The translations under genes and the position numbers were made by a program. Source: Nitrosopumilus sp. K4 (GTDB taxonomy: Archaea; Thermoproteota; Nitrososphaeria; Nitrososphaerales; Nitrosopumilaceae). From it: a stretch of DNA of 64,000 bases. Under the pieces are notes generated by a model. It ran no database searches and had not been told where the DNA came from. It saw nothing but the letters and a program-made list of their open reading frames with translations. Below, piece after piece: positions 9,100-18,592 of this stretch. The DNA lies in assembly GCF_018128925.1 (NCBI RefSeq), contig NZ_CP067007.1, forward strand, positions 1,218,164 to 1,282,163, in the 5' to 3' direction. The first letter of the stretch is position 1. Each line of letters opens with the position of its first letter.

Positions 9100-11178
9100 C
9101 TATATCAACAAAATCAGGACTACGAATAACAATCCTGCTCCAAATACGAATAGGTATGACTGTGCCACACCGGTCTGTGTTCCTTGTACAACCTTTGCTC
9201 CCCAACCAACAGCTTTTTGGAATCCATCATTCATTCCATAATCAATTGCGGTCTTTTCAAAGTATCTGAATACCCCTCTTGCTAGCCATAATGGGGCTAC
9301 AACAAAACACCAATAGATAATTGCATTAAGATACCATCTGTTAAGAATGACTTTGTGAATTGCATAGAAGAAAATGTTTGAGTTTACAAATCTAACAGGA
9401 TCAACAAATCTACCAATATAGAATATGTATCCAAGTCCAATTCCAATCGAGAATGCAACTAAGGATGAACCTAATGCAATTGGATTAAGTTCAGCCAAGG
9501 GACCTGGAAGGAATGACTCTGAATGTTCTAGTGTTTCGCCATGAATTCCAAATGAATGTCCAAGATATTCCTCAAACAAATGGTGTAATCCACCCTCTAC
9601 TGAGAATCCAATAATACCAATTCCAATTGTCAATATTGCAAGGATTCCGTATGGGGCCCACATAGATAATGAAGCTTCATGAACATGATGACCTTCTTCT
9701 TCCATCTTCTGTATGTGTTTGCTCTTTGGACCAAAGAACACCATACCAATCATTCTTGTTGTATAGAATGTTGTAATTACTGCAGTCAATACTGCTATTC
9801 CATAAAGGACCATTACCCATTCTCCACCAGATTCATAGACTGCTGCAAAGATTGCGTCTTTACTCCAGAAACCTGTTGTGATAAATGGTGCACCCATTAA
9901 TCCAAGACCTGCGGCCCACATGAATGCATATGTCTTTTTCATGTGTTTCCTCAGACCACCCATATCGGTCATAAATCGTGAACCAACAACATGTAACAAA
10001 GAACCTGCTGCCATGAAAAGTGATGCCTTAAACATGGCATGAGAGATTAAGTGGAAAAATCCTGCAGTATAACCATCAACATATTGATGAGATAATCCTG
10101 CAACGCCTAATGCCATCATCATGTAACCAATTTGAGAACCAGTAGAATATGCAAGAACTTTTTTGATTTCAGGATTAACCATTCCTTGAGTGGCAAGAAG
10201 TAATGCAGTAATTGCTCCAACCCAAGCAACAATCTCAAAGAATTGATCTGCCATTATTCCTGCTGCACTTAGTGCAAAAACAATAGGTCCAATTCTTGCT
10301 ACAAGGAAAACACCTGCTTTTACCATGGTTGCTGCGTGAATCAATGCTGAAACCGCAGTTGGGCCAGTCATGGCTTCCAGAAGCCATTCATTTAGTGGGA
10401 ATTGAGCTGATTTTCCTACCGCACCTCCAAATAGAAGTACAAATGCTGGAACTAACAAGCCTTGGGCAGACATGGCAGTTGCCCATGCAGTGTCACCCAT
10501 CAATTCTCTAAATCCAAAAGTTCCTGCAAATAAGAATATCAAAAGCATGCCTGCAATCATCATAACATCACCTACTTTGGTCATGATGAATGCCTTCATA
10601 CCTGCATGTGTTGGTGCATAATAATCGAGTAATCCTAAAACAGTTCGTCCTTCTGTACCGACATGATCTTTCTTTTTGTCACGATACCAGAAGCTGATTA
10701 ATGCATAAGATGCAAGACCTACGCCTTCCCATCCAAAGAATACCTGAAGTAAGTTATCAGATAATACGATTAATTGCATAGAACCAATAAAGAACATCAT
10801 CCAAAACCAGAATCTAGTAATGTCTTTGTCACCTTTCATGTAACCAGTACTATAAATCATAATCAAGAATGAAATCCATCCAACAACATTTGCCATAATT
10901 ACGGAAAGAGGATCAGCTAGTACTCCGCCTTTCAATCCAATTGATTCAATCCAAGTCACTTGATCATGAATTTCATGTGCTTCAAGTGCCATTGGTAACA
11001 TAGAAGCAGCAGAAAGGGCACTCATCAATGCAAATCCAACTGCCACATAGCCAGTTGCATTCTTTGATGCCTTACCAATTCCTGGCATGATTAATGCTGC
11101 AATAAATGGAAGGATCCAAACTAGCCAAGCACTTGCAGCACCAACTTCAAATGGTAATCCAATAGATTCTGTTGCCAT
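9100..11178 (-). CDS. nuoL: complex I subunit L (NuoL)
   Basis: A 692-residue, many-pass protein and the longest antiporter-like subunit. Family signatures include FFGWEGVGLASYALISFWY, FPLNEWLLEAMTGPTAVSAL and LAYSTGSQIGYMMMALG. A long C-terminal extension fits the lateral helix that clamps the membrane arm. It follows nuoM by 3 bases and so is surely cotranscribed. Confidence 0.96.
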   Translation of the reverse strand: MATESIGLPFEVGAASAWLVWILPFIAALIMPGIGKASKNATGYVAVGFALMSALSAASMLPMALEAHEIHDQVTWIESIGLKGGVLADPLSVIMANVVGWISFLIMIYSTGYMKGDKDITRFWFWMMFFIGSMQLIVLSDNLLQVFFGWEGVGLASYALISFWYRDKKKDHVGTEGRTVLGLLDYYAPTHAGMKAFIMTKVGDVMMIAGMLLIFLFAGTFGFRELMGDTAWATAMSAQGLLVPAFVLLFGGAVGKSAQFPLNEWLLEAMTGPTAVSALIHAATMVKAGVFLVARIGPIVFALSAAGIMADQFFEIVAWVGAITALLLATQGMVNPEIKKVLAYSTGSQIGYMMMALGVAGLSHQYVDGYTAGFFHLISHAMFKASLFMAAGSLLHVVGSRFMTDMGGLRKHMKKTYAFMWAAGLGLMGAPFITTGFWSKDAIFAAVYESGGEWVMVLYGIAVLTAVITTFYTTRMIGMVFFGPKSKHIQKMEEEGHHVHEASLSMWAPYGILAILTIGIGIIGFSVEGGLHHLFEEYLGHSFGIHGETLEHSESFLPGPLAELNPIALGSSLVAFSIGIGLGYIFYIGRFVDPVRFVNSNIFFYAIHKVILNRWYLNAIIYWCFVVAPLWLARGVFRYFEKTAIDYGMNDGFQKAVGWGAKVVQGTQTGVAQSYLFVFGAGLLFVVLILLI

Positions 11179-11181
11179 TTA

Positions 11182-12735
11182 CTATACCCCCAACACTCCA
11201 TTCATGTATGGAAGAATTTTTTCCAAGAAAATATCTGGGTAAATTCCCAATACCACTGTAAATCCTGCAAGCACCATCATTGGTGCAGTCATATACCAAC
11301 TACCATCTTTGACATTTTCAAGATGTTCTGGAGTTTTTCCAAAGAATACACGTTTTAGCATCCAAAGCATGTAAGACATTGTTAATGCAGTTGCAACCAA
11401 TCCAAGTCCAAATGTTACTGCTCTAACTGTTGAGCCTTCTTCAATTGCTGTTTCTAATGCACCATAAAATAGAATCCATTCACCCATAAAGCCACTAGTT
11501 GGAGGAACACCCATTATGGTGAGAGCTCCAATTACAGCACAAACTGCAGTAATTGGCATTTTTCCTGCCAATCCACCTAGTTTTGAAATACTTCGAGTAC
11601 CTACTTTTACTATAATAATACCTGCCATCATGAAGAGGAGACCTTTTCCTAAAGCGTGGGTCACATACATCATTTCAGCACCTGCCAATCCCATCACAGA
11701 CATAGAGCCAATTCCAAATAGAAGATAACCCATTTGGCTAATACTAGAATATGCTAACAATCGTTTAATGTCATCTTGCATCAATGCCATAGCTCCGCCA
11801 TAAAGCATTGTAACTAATCCCCAAATGTGGAACCAAATAGAAAGTTCTGCAAATGTTGCAGGCAAAAATTCTACAATTAATCTAAAGATACCATATGCAC
11901 CAATTCCAATCATGGCAGGGGATAATAATGCACTAATTGGTGTTGGAGCTGAGCCGTGAACCCATGGTAGCCAAACGTGGAACATAAAAACTGCAAGCTT
12001 GACTCCCAGACCTATAGAAATTGCAATTGCAGAGATAAGGACAATATCTTGAGGTATTTCAGATTCTTGAATATCTGCAAAGTCAAAACTACCAACAGTT
12101 AACCCAATCATCAAAAAGCCCAAAAGTAAGACAACTGCACCCGCATGAGTCCAGAACAAGAACATTAAACCAATCTTTCTTCGAGGACCATCACCCCACA
12201 ATGCAACTAAGAAGAAACCAGGTATGAGCATAACCTCAAAGAAAATATAAAATTCAATCAGGTTTGTTGCAAGAACAGTTCCAAGCATTCCCATTGCAAA
12301 TACAAGATACAATGCAAAGTAAAGACCAGATTTTGCATTAACATAATTTGAAAGAGATGATGATTCAACTATAGATGATTGTCCAGTAGTGGAAGTAACT
12401 TGTTTTTGCTCTTCTTCATATTGCTCATGGAATTTGTGAATCATGTATGGTTTTGAATACAATGCTAAAATCGTACACAAAACATAGATCATTATCGCAA
12501 ATGGAGAAGCAAGACCATCCATCAAGAAACCAAATTCTCCAAACTGTTCAGTCCATGGATAGTGTTCTTCAGTAGTTCCATTCATGGCAGCTTGAATTAC
12601 AATTATTGTTGTGTAAAGTAAAATTGCAAAGGTAAACCACATTGCAGGGTTTGGGCCTGCTTTTCTACCTATCATGTAGGCTACTGGAGATAACAGTAAA
12701 GGCAGGAAAACAGCCTGTAATAATGCGTATTCCAT
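11182..12735 (-). CDS. nuoM: complex I subunit M (NuoM)
   Basis: A 517-residue antiporter-like subunit with FYIFFEVMLIPGFFLVALWG, FHVWLPWVHGSAPTPISALL and LAYSSISQMGYLLFGIG. A polar Gln/Ser/Thr-rich loop (about residues 105-125) interrupts the early membrane segments. In this block M precedes L, unlike the K-L-M-N order of many bacteria. It abuts nuoK with a one-base overlap. Confidence 0.95.
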   Translation of the reverse strand: MEYALLQAVFLPLLLSPVAYMIGRKAGPNPAMWFTFAILLYTTIIVIQAAMNGTTEEHYPWTEQFGEFGFLMDGLASPFAIMIYVLCTILALYSKPYMIHKFHEQYEEEQKQVTSTTGQSSIVESSSLSNYVNAKSGLYFALYLVFAMGMLGTVLATNLIEFYIFFEVMLIPGFFLVALWGDGPRRKIGLMFLFWTHAGAVVLLLGFLMIGLTVGSFDFADIQESEIPQDIVLISAIAISIGLGVKLAVFMFHVWLPWVHGSAPTPISALLSPAMIGIGAYGIFRLIVEFLPATFAELSIWFHIWGLVTMLYGGAMALMQDDIKRLLAYSSISQMGYLLFGIGSMSVMGLAGAEMMYVTHALGKGLLFMMAGIIIVKVGTRSISKLGGLAGKMPITAVCAVIGALTIMGVPPTSGFMGEWILFYGALETAIEEGSTVRAVTFGLGLVATALTMSYMLWMLKRVFFGKTPEHLENVKDGSWYMTAPMMVLAGFTVVLGIYPDIFLEKILPYMNGVLGV

Positions 12736-13040
12736 TATCCCTTCAAACTCCTGAATTCTGCGATATCGATATTCTGATACATTCTGTATGCTACAATAAT
12801 CAAAGATAAACCAACAGCAACTTCTGCTGCAGCAATTGCAATTGAAAACAATGCTAAAGTTTGGCCACCACTATGTGGCAAGAATCGTCCAAATGCAACC
12901 ATGTTTAGATTTGCAGCATTAATTACGATTTCAACTGCAAATAGCATTCTGATAGCGTTTCTTTTAACTGAAAGACCATAAATTCCAATTCCCAATAAGG
13001 CAATAGATACAATTACAAAATCAATTAGTTCGTTGCTCAT
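12735..13040 (-). CDS. nuoK: complex I subunit K (NuoK)
   Basis: A 101-residue protein with three membrane segments, the expected size for NuoK. The conserved acidic residues sit in the second and third segments (AVEIVINAANLN and AIAAAEVAVGLSLI). These Glu residues form part of the hydrophilic axis for proton transfer. It overlaps nuoJ by 20 bases. Confidence 0.95.
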   Translation of the reverse strand: MSNELIDFVIVSIALLGIGIYGLSVKRNAIRMLFAVEIVINAANLNMVAFGRFLPHSGGQTLALFSIAIAAAEVAVGLSLIIVAYRMYQNIDIAEFRSLKG

Positions 13041-13542
13041 TTGTTATATCCTCCCTTCTTGCTAAAACTAATGCGCCTGTAACAGAGCCTGCCAAGATCA
13101 ATGCCATCAAAATCAAAGCTGGCCAATAATATGTTAGAAAGTCTGCTCCAATATCTCTAAAGTCTACTGCAGGCTCGTCCGTAGTAATTGATTTTATTCC
13201 GGAATCCAAAATTACAGCACCAAGTGCAACCATAATAACTAACATCAAACCAATTCCGGCAAATTTTCTTCTTTTATCTTCAACTTTCTTGAAGATCAAT
13301 TCTCTTTTTACAAGCATGACAGTAAACAAAATCAAAACTGCAATAGAACCTACATAAACTGCTAACTGGAACATTGCAACAAATGGGGAATCTAATAGTA
13401 AGAATAATCCAGCAATGCCACCAAGAGTTCCCATCAAAGCAATTGAGCCATAAATCAATGAACGTAGTTCAAGTGCTGCAATTGCAGAGCCAATAGTAAT
13501 GACAGACAAAGCTAAGAAAACAGCATCAGCCATGCGTTGCAC
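13021..13542 (-). CDS. nuoJ: complex I subunit J (NuoJ)
   Basis: A 173-residue protein with five membrane segments. The third carries the family pattern VAMFQLAVYVGSIAVLILF, which contains the pi-bulge region of NuoJ. It overlaps both neighbours (17 bases with nuoI, 20 with nuoK), so translation is probably coupled. Confidence 0.94.
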   Translation of the reverse strand: MQRMADAVFLALSVITIGSAIAALELRSLIYGSIALMGTLGGIAGLFLLLDSPFVAMFQLAVYVGSIAVLILFTVMLVKRELIFKKVEDKRRKFAGIGLMLVIMVALGAVILDSGIKSITTDEPAVDFRDIGADFLTYYWPALILMALILAGSVTGALVLARREDITNEQRTN

Positions 13543-14023
13543 CTCTATCAGTTATTTGAATTTCAGAATCTTGAGCAACATAGGGTTTTACTGCAAGTTG
13601 TGCAGGAGTGTAAATCAAACCCTCTTTACTAAAAGAAGATAATTCGTAATCATTGGTCATGTATAAGGCATAAAAGGGACATGCGTCAACACATAGTCCA
13701 CAAAATACACATTTTCCATAATCAATTTGTGGCATTATTGATTTTTTATTTTGATTCTGTTGTTCTGGAACTTTTACCATGGCAATTGCTTCTGCAACGC
13801 CCTCGCATGCAATAGAACACAATTGACATCCAGTACAATGATCATGAAATAGCATATGACGTCCTTTGATTCCTGCAATTCCAACTCCTGTTGAAGGATC
13901 AAATTGATAACCATCTCCAACAAACTTGAGTTTTTCTTCAGGATATCTCAAAGTAAATCTCTTGAGAGCGATATGTTTAATTCCAGAATTCAGAGCTTTA
14001 ATAATTCCTGTAGCTGTTCCCAT
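13526..14023 (-). CDS. nuoI: complex I subunit I, two [4Fe-4S] clusters (NuoI)
   Basis: A 165-residue peripheral subunit with two ferredoxin motifs, CTGCQLCSIACEG and CVFCGLCVDACPF. These hold clusters N6a and N6b, which pass electrons to NuoB. The second motif keeps the usual CxxCxxCxxxCP pattern. In the first cluster the residue after the last Cys is Glu instead of Pro. It sits between nuoH and nuoJ as in most complex I operons. Confidence 0.95.
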   Translation of the reverse strand: MGTATGIIKALNSGIKHIALKRFTLRYPEEKLKFVGDGYQFDPSTGVGIAGIKGRHMLFHDHCTGCQLCSIACEGVAEAIAMVKVPEQQNQNKKSIMPQIDYGKCVFCGLCVDACPFYALYMTNDYELSSFSKEGLIYTPAQLAVKPYVAQDSEIQITDRGATHG

Positions 14024-15321
14024 TATAACATTCCTCCAGGTCCCAAGACTCCAGCGTAAAGCAAGCCGAGTGCTATAAAGATGTTAACGAATGCTAAACC
14101 AATTAGTTTGTACCAACCAAGACTCAATAACATATCAATTCTAATTCTTGGAAAAACACCTCGTGGCAAGAGAATGAAGAATATAACACCTACAGTTTTA
14201 ATTACAAACCAAACAACACCATTTAACATTTCTTGAGAAAATACTGGCAATCCTGGAATTTGGACGGTAATAGGTCCTGCTTCAATTCCTGTAGTAATAA
14301 TTTCTTCAGGGAATGGAGGCCAAATCATAGGACCGTTCCATCCGCCCAAGAACAATACAACAAACAATGCTGCAAATGCATATAGCTTAAGATAAGTTCC
14401 AAGTTGAACAAGCCCATACATCATTCCTGAAAACTCTGTTAACCAACCAGCAACAATTTCACTTTCAGCCTCTGGTAAATCAAATGGAATTCTTTCAAGC
14501 TCAGCTAACATCGTGATAAAGAACACAATGGCACCTACTGGCAAGAATATAATCCACGGAAAACTGGATTGACTAGCTGCAATTTCAGAAAGATTCAGAG
14601 TACCAGTTAGAATTACAACTCCAAGTAATGATAAGATCAATGGGATTTCAAAAGACACCATTTGATGAAGTGCCCTAATTCCACCAATGAATGGGAATTT
14701 GCTGTTTGCAGACCAAGCAGACAAGATAGTAATTATTGGAAAAAATCCAATTACTGCAAATACTGCTAACAACCCTACATCCACATCAGCGACAACCCAA
14801 CCAGGGGCAACAGGAATTAATGCAACAAATGCAGCTGCTGCACCAACAAACATCACAGGAGCTGCCCAAAAAATTGGCTTATCTGCCTTTGCAGGAATAA
14901 TAATCTCTTTAGAAATTAGTTTGAGTCCATCACCCATCAATTGTAAGATGCCCTCTACTTTTCCACAGTAAAAAGGACCTACTCTTAACTGAAGTTTTGC
15001 TAACATTTTTCTTTCAACAAAGATTGTTCCTGCTGCAAGTAAAGCTGCAAAACCAAATCCAGGAAATGCTGCAATCCTAAACAAGTCAGTTGCCATGAAA
15101 GCTTTCATGATAGGAAGTAATCTAGAAGGATCAGCCAACCAAGTCAATGCAAGAAATGGAGTAAGTAATTCGCCATTAATTACAGGCATTTCAATATAGA
15201 ATAGAATAATTTGAACAAGAGGCAATCCAACTAGTGCAAAGATTAGAAGGAACCAAAACAGATTGTCTAGTAGAGATTTTACAAATTCGCTAAACTTGAA
15301 TTTTGGCGCAATAACAGACAT
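14023..15321 (-). CDS. nuoH: complex I subunit H (NuoH)
   Basis: A 432-residue membrane subunit that forms the quinone chamber with NuoB and NuoD. Signatures are LRVGPFYCGKVEGILQLMGD, LAELERIPFDLPEAESEIVA and RIRIDMLLSLGWY. It is longer than bacterial NuoH (about 325) because of extra N-terminal sequence and an insertion near residues 330-370. It shares one base with nuoI. Confidence 0.96.
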   Translation of the reverse strand: MSVIAPKFKFSEFVKSLLDNLFWFLLIFALVGLPLVQIILFYIEMPVINGELLTPFLALTWLADPSRLLPIMKAFMATDLFRIAAFPGFGFAALLAAGTIFVERKMLAKLQLRVGPFYCGKVEGILQLMGDGLKLISKEIIIPAKADKPIFWAAPVMFVGAAAAFVALIPVAPGWVVADVDVGLLAVFAVIGFFPIITILSAWSANSKFPFIGGIRALHQMVSFEIPLILSLLGVVILTGTLNLSEIAASQSSFPWIIFLPVGAIVFFITMLAELERIPFDLPEAESEIVAGWLTEFSGMMYGLVQLGTYLKLYAFAALFVVLFLGGWNGPMIWPPFPEEIITTGIEAGPITVQIPGLPVFSQEMLNGVVWFVIKTVGVIFFILLPRGVFPRIRIDMLLSLGWYKLIGLAFVNIFIALGLLYAGVLGPGGML

Positions 15322-16455
15322 TTATCGATCCGCCTCCACTGGCCAATAGTTTAGACTCCAATAAACGGAGGGCATGTTACCGAGTTTTTCACCTTTTAGT
15401 AGATATGGTAAAGCAATCAAGTTTCTAAATGAGCCAACACTAAGTTTCACTCTATATGGTTCTGGTTTTTTATCAGAAACAATATAACATCCTAAAGAAC
15501 CTCGTCCAGACTCAACACGTTTGTAAACAGAGTCATCACCACCTTTTGGATTTGGTTTTAGTTTTACTCGTACAGAGCCAGATTTCGGCATTTTTTCAAG
15601 AGCATGTCGTATAATTCTACAACTTTCCAACATGTCAAGCCATGGAACTCTAGATCTTGCATATGCATCACCTTCTTTTAGAACATGAGTTTGAAAGTCC
15701 AATTCATCATAAACATCATAAGGTTCCTTCTTTCTAAGATCATAATCGACTCCACTTGCACGTAAAACAGAACCAGTTGTTCCCAGTCTAATTGCGTCTT
15801 GTCTAGAAAGAACCCCAGTTTTTTCTGTCCTTGCAATTAAAATTGGGTTATCATAAAAAACTGCAGCGTATTCTTTGATTCGTTTTTCAAAGTAGTTTAC
15901 TTGTCTCAAACAAGCATCTTCAAAGTTTGCAGGTAAATCATTTCTTACTCCACCTGGAACAAAATGAGCATGAGTTACGCGCGCTCCTGACATTTTTTCC
16001 ATCAAGTCAATTAACAGTTCACGGTCTCCAGCGGGCCACATAAACATTGTAGAGTGTCCTAAAAAGATCCCATAGATTGCAAGCCAATATTGTGTATAGA
16101 TACATCTGTTTAGTTCAGATGCAATTACTCGAATGTATTTTGCACGTTCTGGTACTTCAATTCCAAGAAGTTCTTCAACACCTAAAACATAAGGATACAA
16201 AACATTGCATGAATCATGTATTACTGGTCTCTCTAAATGAGGAATATTTGTGATGTAGTTTCTATATTCGGCCATTTTTTCTTCGCCACGATGAACATAT
16301 CCAGGATCGGGATCACATGCAACAATATAGTCACCATCAATTTGAACAATAATTCTCATGTGGCCAGAACCTGGATGTTGTGGTCCTACATTGAGAGTCA
16401 TAATTCTCTCGTCTACTTTTTGAAGTGCCAATCCCGGAGGTAACTTTGCGCTCAT
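15322..16455 (-). CDS. nuoD: complex I subunit D (49-kDa, NuoD)
   Basis: A 377-residue quinone-site subunit. Key parts are MTLNVGPQHPGSGHMRI, YVHRGEEKMAE, PGGVRNDLP and SVGSFRNL. It lacks the four Ni-binding Cys of [NiFe] hydrogenases, as expected for complex I. It comes one base after nuoH in coordinate order and 4 bases from nuoC. Confidence 0.96.
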   Translation of the reverse strand: MSAKLPPGLALQKVDERIMTLNVGPQHPGSGHMRIIVQIDGDYIVACDPDPGYVHRGEEKMAEYRNYITNIPHLERPVIHDSCNVLYPYVLGVEELLGIEVPERAKYIRVIASELNRCIYTQYWLAIYGIFLGHSTMFMWPAGDRELLIDLMEKMSGARVTHAHFVPGGVRNDLPANFEDACLRQVNYFEKRIKEYAAVFYDNPILIARTEKTGVLSRQDAIRLGTTGSVLRASGVDYDLRKKEPYDVYDELDFQTHVLKEGDAYARSRVPWLDMLESCRIIRHALEKMPKSGSVRVKLKPNPKGGDDSVYKRVESGRGSLGCYIVSDKKPEPYRVKLSVGSFRNLIALPYLLKGEKLGNMPSVYWSLNYWPVEADR

Positions 16456-16459
16456 TTCA

Positions 16460-17062
16460 TCATCTTCCTTTTATTGCAAAGTCCTTTCTAAGAGGTGGTA
16501 AGTCGGCCCAATCTTCAGGTAAAAGTAATCGTCTATTATCTGGATGATTTTCAAAGTAAACACCTAACATTTCAAAAATCTCTCTTTCAAAAAATTCAAC
16601 GCTGTAGAATATATCTCTAAGACTAGGAAGTTTGGTTGCATCATTTCCTGGTATAGGATTATCTTCTCTAGGAGCTCGTGTTGCCAACACTAGAATTTGT
16701 CTGGAAAGAGCAGGATCAGTGTATGATCCTAAGTGATAAACAACTTCAATTTCTTTATCTTGAGGATAATCTACGCCTGAAACGGACTCTGCATGGTCAA
16801 AATTTAATTCATCTCGGACAAATTCAGCGACTTCATGAACATCTTCTTTTTTAACATTTATTCTAACACGGTCAGGTTTTACAAAAGCAACTTCAGCCTT
16901 TTCACCAAATTTTGAAGTGATAGTGTCTGCAATGCTTTTCTCAAATTCTGGGAGTTCTACCTCTTTTTCAGCAGGTGCAGGTTTCTTTGCAGCGGATGCT
17001 GGTTTTGGTGCAGGTTTTTCCTCAGGTTTATTGTCAGCAGACTCTTTCTTTTCTTCACTCAT
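16460..17062 (-). CDS. nuoC: complex I subunit C (30-kDa, NuoC) with Pro/Ala/Lys N-terminal extension
   Basis: A 200-residue subunit. The C-terminal 150 residues have the family motif FEREIFEMLGVYFENHPDNR followed by LPEDW. The first 35 residues are low-complexity Lys, Pro, Ala and Glu (for example KPEEKPAPKPASAAKK), which is not part of the usual NuoC domain. A similar tract appears in the Ala-rich protein near 28.7 kb. It shares one base with nuoB. Confidence 0.94.
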   Translation of the reverse strand: MSEEKKESADNKPEEKPAPKPASAAKKPAPAEKEVELPEFEKSIADTITSKFGEKAEVAFVKPDRVRINVKKEDVHEVAEFVRDELNFDHAESVSGVDYPQDKEIEVVYHLGSYTDPALSRQILVLATRAPREDNPIPGNDATKLPSLRDIFYSVEFFEREIFEMLGVYFENHPDNRRLLLPEDWADLPPLRKDFAIKGR

Positions 17063-17586
17063 TATACAAACTTCCTAGCCTTCATCCTCTTGATTTTTTC
17101 TTGTAACAACATACAGCCTTGAATTAGAGTTTCAGGTCTAGGCGGACAACCTGGAACATATACATCAACTGGAATCACACCGTCAATTCCTGGAAGTACA
17201 TTGTATGAATCAAAATACAATCCTCCAGTAATTGCGCATGCACCCATTGCAATAACATATTTTGGTTCTGGCATTTGATCATAAACTAAACGAAGACGTG
17301 GTGCCATTTTTCTTGTGATTGTTCCCTGAACTACAATTAGATCACACTGTCTGAGTGATCCAAATGCTTCAATGATACCAAATCTTTCAACATCATATCG
17401 TGGACTTGATGCTGCTCCAAATTCTACACTGCAACAAGCTGTTTCAATATGAACAGGCCAAAGTGACCAAATTCTACCCCAATTGATGGCATAGCCCAAT
17501 GGTTTGTCAATTGCTTTTTCTAAAATATCACCCAGTTTTCCTACAAACACATTTGCGTTCTCTGGTGTAACTAGATCTTTTAGCAA
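17062..17586 (-). CDS. nuoB: complex I subunit B, cluster N2 (NuoB)
   Basis: A 174-residue subunit with the N2 cluster ligands: HIETACCSVEFGA (adjacent Cys pair), then MGACAITGG and VPGCPPRPE. N2 reduces quinone. Length and motifs are standard. It lies 40 bases from nuoA and opens the hydrophilic part of the complex. Confidence 0.96.
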   Translation of the reverse strand: MLKDLVTPENANVFVGKLGDILEKAIDKPLGYAINWGRIWSLWPVHIETACCSVEFGAASSPRYDVERFGIIEAFGSLRQCDLIVVQGTITRKMAPRLRLVYDQMPEPKYVIAMGACAITGGLYFDSYNVLPGIDGVIPVDVYVPGCPPRPETLIQGCMLLQEKIKRMKARKFV

Positions 17587-17626
17587 TTCTTTTCCCTACT
17601 CCTGTAATTTTGAATTGTATAAATAA

Positions 17627-18001
17627 TTACCATATATTTCGTCTCCCTGATTGATATAATGCAAAAGCCATAGCTGCAAACATAATTCCTAAAAATCCTA
17701 TGATTGGAAGAGTTGCGGACTTTGGCAATTCCAAAATTGTACTCCCCCATGCATACAAGAAAATTGCCATAACATCAAAAACCACAAACATCAAGATATA
17801 CGCATAATATTGCATCATGAAATGAGTACGACCCTCTCCAGATGGGACTTGGCCACATTCCATTGGTAAAAATTTTACAGGATTACTTTTTTTTCTAGGT
17901 GAAATCATTCTAGAAATAATCAGAGCAGGTGCCATAGCTGCTACTGCAAACCCAAACATTAACACCACGGTACTATAATTGCCCGCCAATTCCCCGACCA
18001 A
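17627..18001 (-). CDS. nuoA: complex I subunit A (NuoA)
   Basis: Three membrane segments around the NuoA motifs FLPMECGQVPSGEGRTHFM and VVFDVMAIFLYAW. The frame is open to a TTG at 18058, but a TATA-like element at 18026-18033 lies inside that extension. The TTG at 18001 is about 28 bases from it and gives 124 residues, the usual NuoA length, so I prefer it. This is the first gene of the complex I transcript. Confidence 0.85.
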   Translation of the reverse strand: MVGELAGNYSTVVLMFGFAVAAMAPALIISRMISPRKKSNPVKFLPMECGQVPSGEGRTHFMMQYYAYILMFVVFDVMAIFLYAWGSTILELPKSATLPIIGFLGIMFAAMAFALYQSGRRNIW

Positions 18002-18025
18002 TTTAGCTTTGCACCCATGTTTTTG

Positions 18026-18033
18026 TATAAAAA
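18026..18033 (-). promoter_or_regulatory. TATA box for the complex I operon (nuoA)
   Basis: TTTTTATA on the minus strand lies about 28 bases before the TTG proposed as the nuoA start, a spacing typical of archaeal short-leader transcripts. It is the best candidate for the promoter of the whole nuo block. This is inference from position and composition only. Confidence 0.45.
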
Positions 18034-18114
18034 GGTATGCTCGGTTTTTTCGATCCAATTTTTTGAAAATTCATTTTTGTAAAGTACTTTATAGGATAAC
18101 AACATCTTGCGATC

Positions 18115-18579
18115 ATGACATTGAATATTGGAGATACAGCTCCCAGTTTTGAGCTTCCAGATACTGAATTAAAAATGCGGACTTTGGATGAGTTCAAAGG
18201 AAAGAAGATTGTATTGTCATTCTTTGTAGCTGCAAGTTCACCAGTTTGTGAAACCGAACTTTGTAAGTTTAGAGATTCATGGAATGAGATAAGCAATCTA
18301 GGTGCTCAAGTTATTGCAATAAGCAATGATGGTCCATTTGCAAACAAAGCATTTGCAGAGAAAAACAACTATAATTTTCCAGTATTGGCAGATTATACAA
18401 GCAAAACAATTCGAGATTATGATGTGTTAATGAAAGATCTTCTACACATCAAAGACTATAACGCTGCAAAACGTTCAGTGTTTGTAATTATGGAAGATGG
18501 AAAGATAGGATACAAATGGGTATCTGAAGATCCATTAAAAGAACCAAACTATGAAGAAATAAAACAATTCCTAAAATAG
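18115..18579 (+). CDS. peroxiredoxin (AhpE/Bcp-like)
   Basis: A 154-residue thioredoxin-fold peroxidase that reduces peroxides. The peroxidatic Cys is probably Cys45 in SSPVCETELC, with Cys50 as a possible resolving residue. The usual Pro seven residues before the catalytic Cys is Val here, a mild deviation. Its start is divergent from nuoA and it converges on the carboxylase operon. Confidence 0.88.
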   Translation: MTLNIGDTAPSFELPDTELKMRTLDEFKGKKIVLSFFVAASSPVCETELCKFRDSWNEISNLGAQVIAISNDGPFANKAFAEKNNYNFPVLADYTSKTIRDYDVLMKDLLHIKDYNAAKRSVFVIMEDGKIGYKWVSEDPLKEPNYEEIKQFLK

Positions 18580-18592
18580 GAAAGTTTCTTTT

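Noticed and set aside
14687-14971. Plus-strand ORF opposite nuoH
   Set aside because: Low-complexity Asn/Thr/Ala composition and complete overlap with a well-supported complex I subunit.
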